From positions 1 through 62,585 of the forward strand of contig MPNH01000029.1 of the NCBI GenBank assembly GCA_002238925.1: a DNA stretch of 62,585 bases, read 5' to 3'. Shown in pieces: positions 59,806-62,585 of this stretch (within the stretch, counting starts at the first letter, position 1; every line of letters starts with the position of its first letter). This DNA comes from Spirochaetaceae bacterium bin103. Lineage in GTDB: Bacteria > Spirochaetota > Spirochaetia > SZUA-6 > Bin103. The position numbers and the translations under genes are program-made. Below the pieces are notes generated by a model that was not told the origin of the DNA, searched no databases, and saw only the letters and a program-made list of their open reading frames with translations.

Positions 59806-62415
59806 TTACCCTGTCTTCACCGGCAAGCCCGACTGGACCGCCATCAGGGTGTCGAAGATCCCTTCGATGACGTTTTCCTTTCCGCCGAACAGTTCCTCCG
59901 GGCCTCCGGCGTGCAGGTTGCTGAAGGGCGGTTCGTAGAGAGCCGATGCCTCCATCACGCCTCGGGCCGTGAGTTGGTCGATCACCATCTCGACGAACCG
60001 GATCTGCGGTGGTGTCAGGCTCTGATCGGAGAGGAAACCGGAGAACGCGCGCTGCGCGGCGGCGCGATCCATGCCCACCATGTTCCGTACGAAGTGGGCC
60101 AGCGAGGGAGCCTCGCTACGGGTCAGGAGGCCCTTCAACAACACCTCTCCGTCGTCCTCGCCGATCTCCGCCAGGGTCCTCTCCAATCCCAGCAAATCGG
60201 TGGCGGTGAGCGGCTGGTTGGTCCGTAGCCGGTGGATGACGATGTGATCGAGATGGTTGTTCAGGAAGGCATGAACCTTCTTCTCATACTGGACACCGGT
60301 CATCGTCGGCATGTAGCCGAGATCCACAGATCGCGCGTCTTTGACCTCATCCTGGAAATCGGTGTAGACGATCTTCTGCTTCGTCTTGTCGAGGAAGGGC
60401 ACGAGCCCGCGTAGACGCAGCCGGACCTCTTCAAGACCACGCAGGTCGATCCCTTCCCAGAAGCTGCTCTCCTGCATGGAGGCCAGGTATTCGAACTGGG
60501 CCTTGACAGCGGGGATGGTCGCCTTCTCCTCCAGCAGCATGGCGATGTCGACCATGCGCAGCCGGTGCCTCTCGACGGCACTCATGTTGCCCTCGGCAAG
60601 GGCCAATTGCATGCGAAGCGCTGAGAAATCGAACATCCGTGACTCGATCTCATCTGTCTCGACCTCGCTTGGCAGCCCGGCGACCTCGCGCTGGAGCACC
60701 TCACGGTCCGCGTCGCTGAGCTTGTCCCATGCCGTGCGCTCCCGGAAACGGTCCACGGCCTCCAGGTGCATCCGCACGATGAAGTTCCCGCAGTGCATCG
60801 CCGCCACTTCCCCATGGAGTTCGGTGATCAGGGCGCCCGTGACCGTCTTGTCCGGGTCCAGGTCGGGCGTCGCCTGGACATGGGACAGCAGTTGGACGCG
60901 CGAGCGGAAGAGGCGGGTGCCGAGCGGCACGACGCCGCTTCCCTCGATGCCCTCCGGATTCTCACCGAAGAAATCGAAATTGAAGCAGAAGTCGAAGACG
61001 CGGAAGTCCTGCTTGTCGTCGCCTGGACCAAACAGATCCGGACGGAGTCGCGTGCCGCGGCCGATCATCTGCCAGAACTTGATCTTCGAGTAGACCGGCT
61101 TGAACAAGACCAGGTTCGCTACCTCGGGAATGTCGATGCCGGTATCGAGCATGTCCACCGAGATGGCGATGTGCGGCACGCTGTCCTTCTGGGCGAAGTC
61201 GTCGAGAAGGCTCTGCGCGTAGGTCGCGTGGTGGTCGATGATGCGCGCGAAGGATCCCTTGTGCTGCGGGTAGTGGTGATTGAATCGCTCCTCAATGAAC
61301 TGCGCGTGATTGTGGTTGCGGGCAAAAAGGATCGTTTTGGCCAGCCGGTCTCCCCCTTCGACCGTGTGGCCATGCTCCATCAGGTGCTGGAGCACCTTGT
61401 CGACCGTGTCCTTGTTGAACAGCCAACTGTTGATTGCGGCGGCGTCGACCCGGTCCGGCAGACTGCTCTCGTCCACGTCGTCGCCCCAGTCGAGGCTCTC
61501 CCACTGTTCCTTCTCCTCGTCGCTGAGCAAGTCGTAGTCGATGCCTTCGCGGGGAAACTTCAGATCCACCTGCTCCGCGCGCGGTGGCACGAGGAAACCG
61601 TCCGCGACGGCGGTCTGCAGTTCGTAGGCGTCGGTCGGCACGCCCGGCTCCAAGTCGAAGAGTGCGTAGGTGTTTCTGTCTACCTGGTCCCGTGGTGTCG
61701 CGGTCAGACCGACCAGCAGCGAGTCGAAGTAACGGAAGATCGCCCGGTACTTCTGGTACACCGAGCGATGCGCTTCGTCGATGATCACAAGGTCGAAATG
61801 CCCGACGCCGAACCGCGCCTCGCTCCCGGTCGACGCGTTTATCAGCCCCATCATCGTCGGGTAGGTGCAGACGTAGACTCGACCCGTCGCGTTCTTCTCG
61901 GTGACGAGGTTCACCGGGCTGGACTGGGGCAGGTGTGCCTTGGACGCACCAACGGCTTGGTTCACCAGCGCCACGCGGTCGGCCAAGAATAGCGCCCGCT
62001 TCACCCAGCCCGCCCGTTGCAGCAGGTCCACGAGTGCAATCGCCGTGCGGGTCTTGCCGCTGCCGGTGGCCATCACCAACAGCGCCCTGCGCCGCGCTTG
62101 TGCAAACTGGTCCGCGATACTGCCGATGGCCCGTTTCTGGTAGTACCGCTCGACGATTTCGTTCCTCACCTGCGACACATTGAGCGGGGCGCGCTGGGCT
62201 CGGCGGATAATCAGGGACGCCAGCTCTTCCTTCTTGTAGAACCCGGCGACCGGACGTGGCGGGTAGAAGAAATCATCCCACAGGTAGGTGTTGTAGCCGT
62301 TGGTGTAGAAGATGACCGGACGCTGGCCGTGCATCGCCTCCAGGCAGTCGGCGTAGAGCTTCGCTTGCTGCTGGCCGACTCTCGGGTCGACGGTGGTCTC
62401 TTTCGCCTCCACCAC
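59806..62415 (-). CDS. Type I restriction R subunit-like helicase/nuclease, N-terminally truncated
   Basis: Open from GTG 62415 and, without an internal stop, from about 62484. Upstream in-frame codons give GADYVLWGDDGKPLAVVEAK (62484-62410), a PD-(D/E)xK nuclease motif followed by QQQAKLYADCLEAM, as in EcoEI/HsdR proteins. Then a superfamily 2 helicase: MATGSGKTRTAIALV (Walker A), IIDEAHRS (DEAH), VGLTATP and QMIGRGTRLRPDLFGPG (motif VI). The C-terminal part (EEKATIPAVKAQFEYLASMQ) matches the EcoEI_R_C domain. It should cut and translocate unmodified DNA with HsdM and HsdS, neither of which is here. An in-frame TAG at 62485-62487 removes the usual first 150-250 residues; the remaining 98 bases look unrelated, so the gene was cut by recombination or a bad contig join. 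Confidence 0.82.
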   Translation of the reverse strand: MVEAKETTVDPRVGQQQAKLYADCLEAMHGQRPVIFYTNGYNTYLWDDFFYPPRPVAGFYKKEELASLIIRRAQRAPLNVSQVRNEIVERYYQKRAIGSIADQFAQARRRALLVMATGSGKTRTAIALVDLLQRAGWVKRALFLADRVALVNQAVGASKAHLPQSSPVNLVTEKNATGRVYVCTYPTMMGLINASTGSEARFGVGHFDLVIIDEAHRSVYQKYRAIFRYFDSLLVGLTATPRDQVDRNTYALFDLEPGVPTDAYELQTAVADGFLVPPRAEQVDLKFPREGIDYDLLSDEEKEQWESLDWGDDVDESSLPDRVDAAAINSWLFNKDTVDKVLQHLMEHGHTVEGGDRLAKTILFARNHNHAQFIEERFNHHYPQHKGSFARIIDHHATYAQSLLDDFAQKDSVPHIAISVDMLDTGIDIPEVANLVLFKPVYSKIKFWQMIGRGTRLRPDLFGPGDDKQDFRVFDFCFNFDFFGENPEGIEGSGVVPLGTRLFRSRVQLLSHVQATPDLDPDKTVTGALITELHGEVAAMHCGNFIVRMHLEAVDRFRERTAWDKLSDADREVLQREVAGLPSEVETDEIESRMFDFSALRMQLALAEGNMSAVERHRLRMVDIAMLLEEKATIPAVKAQFEYLASMQESSFWEGIDLRGLEEVRLRLRGLVPFLDKTKQKIVYTDFQDEVKDARSVDLGYMPTMTGVQYEKKVHAFLNNHLDHIVIHRLRTNQPLTATDLLGLERTLAEIGEDDGEVLLKGLLTRSEAPSLAHFVRNMVGMDRAAAQRAFSGFLSDQSLTPPQIRFVEMVIDQLTARGVMEASALYEPPFSNLHAGGPEELFGGKENVIEGIFDTLMAVQSGLPVKTG

Positions 62416-62585
62416 TGCCAGCGGCTTGCCGTCGTCTCCCCACAGGACATAGTCGGCACCCAGATTAAGCGACTCGGCGGTCGACTAGGTCACAAGGACA
62501 GTCGAATAGGGGAGGAAAGTTGGCGATTTTGGAGTTCGAGATGTCGCGGGTCGGTCCGCGGTCCCGATTCGGCTTAACTGATGCG

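Noticed and set aside
1..62585. tRNA, rRNA, insertion sequences, riboswitches
   Set aside because: I looked in the intergenic gaps and saw no tRNA-like arms, rRNA stretches, transposase motifs or known riboswitch cores. A short or degenerate one could be missed without tools.

Overview
The window is very G+C-rich, densely coded DNA. It looks like an uncultured, probably marine Gram-negative heterotroph, perhaps a sponge or particle associate. The reasons are the mix of sulfatases, phytanoyl-CoA dioxygenase (PhyH) family oxygenases, a mandelate-racemase-family dehydratase, a Gfo/Idh/MocA oxidoreductase, oligopeptide-type ABC transport, a Spondin-domain lipoprotein-like protein, a beta-barrel remnant and a small C-methylating polyketide synthase (PKS). 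I cannot fix the phylum from sequence alone. Three stretches (about 17.3-19.3 kb, 55.6-59.8 kb and the right edge) have visibly lower G+C and hold defence-like or unknown genes, which suggests transfer.

Layout. 1-1707 (-): purine/pyrimidine permease, running off the left edge. 1689-11661 (-): one large type I PKS, KS-AT-DH-cMT-ER-KR-ACP followed by a second KS with no AT; its frame is broken at three places. 11735-14205 (+): sulfatase-fold hydrolase with Thr at the nucleophile position, Sfp-type phosphopantetheinyl transferase, terminator, stand-alone carrier protein. 14266-15978 (-): orphan ribbon-helix-helix protein and 8-oxoguanine-deaminase-like amidohydrolase. 16089-17252 (+): enolase-superfamily dehydratase. 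17279-19046 (-): ABC-type ATPase plus PIN nuclease pair. 19299-23024 (-): leuC-leuD-ilvD. 23276-27812: HpaI-type aldolase, truncated PhyH, MEMO-family protein coupled to an intact PhyH, orphan polyamine-type binding protein. 27912-29372 (-): MoaD/ThiS-E1-rhodanese fusion. 29485-32418: YbdK-type ligase, fatty acid desaturase, Spondin-domain protein. 32456-39231 (-): an operon read E2, E3, fused E1 alpha/beta, CysM-like synthase, JAMM peptidase. 39376-42579 (-): antiporter, EIIA/PII-like regulator, DsbA-like protein. 42631-43205: remnant of a subtilase/beta-barrel gene. 43320-55584: catabolic block with three FGly-type sulfatases, PhyH, amidohydrolase, Uma2, Gfo/Idh/MocA and an oligopeptide-type ABC transporter. 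55585-59560: gene-poor DNA and small or unknown genes. 59806-62484 (-): N-terminally truncated type I restriction R subunit.

How the parts may work together. The PKS, phosphopantetheinyl transferase, carrier protein and Thr-sulfatase-like protein form a plausible locus for a reduced, C-methylated lipid. The MoaD-E1-rhodanese fusion, JAMM peptidase and CysM-like enzyme contain every part of a sulfur-carrier-protein route to cysteine, comparable to mycobacterial CysO-CysM-Mec, with the last two genes placed behind the pyruvate-dehydrogenase-type genes. The right half reads as scavenging of sulfated compounds.

Quality warning. Five conserved genes carry short imperfect tandem duplications in which one copy has drifted toward G on the gene strand; four of the five break the frame, and other frames break at G runs or GC repeats. 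I read most of these as likely assembly or consensus artefacts. The PKS, E1 and MEMO genes are probably intact in the organism, but this needs read-level proof.
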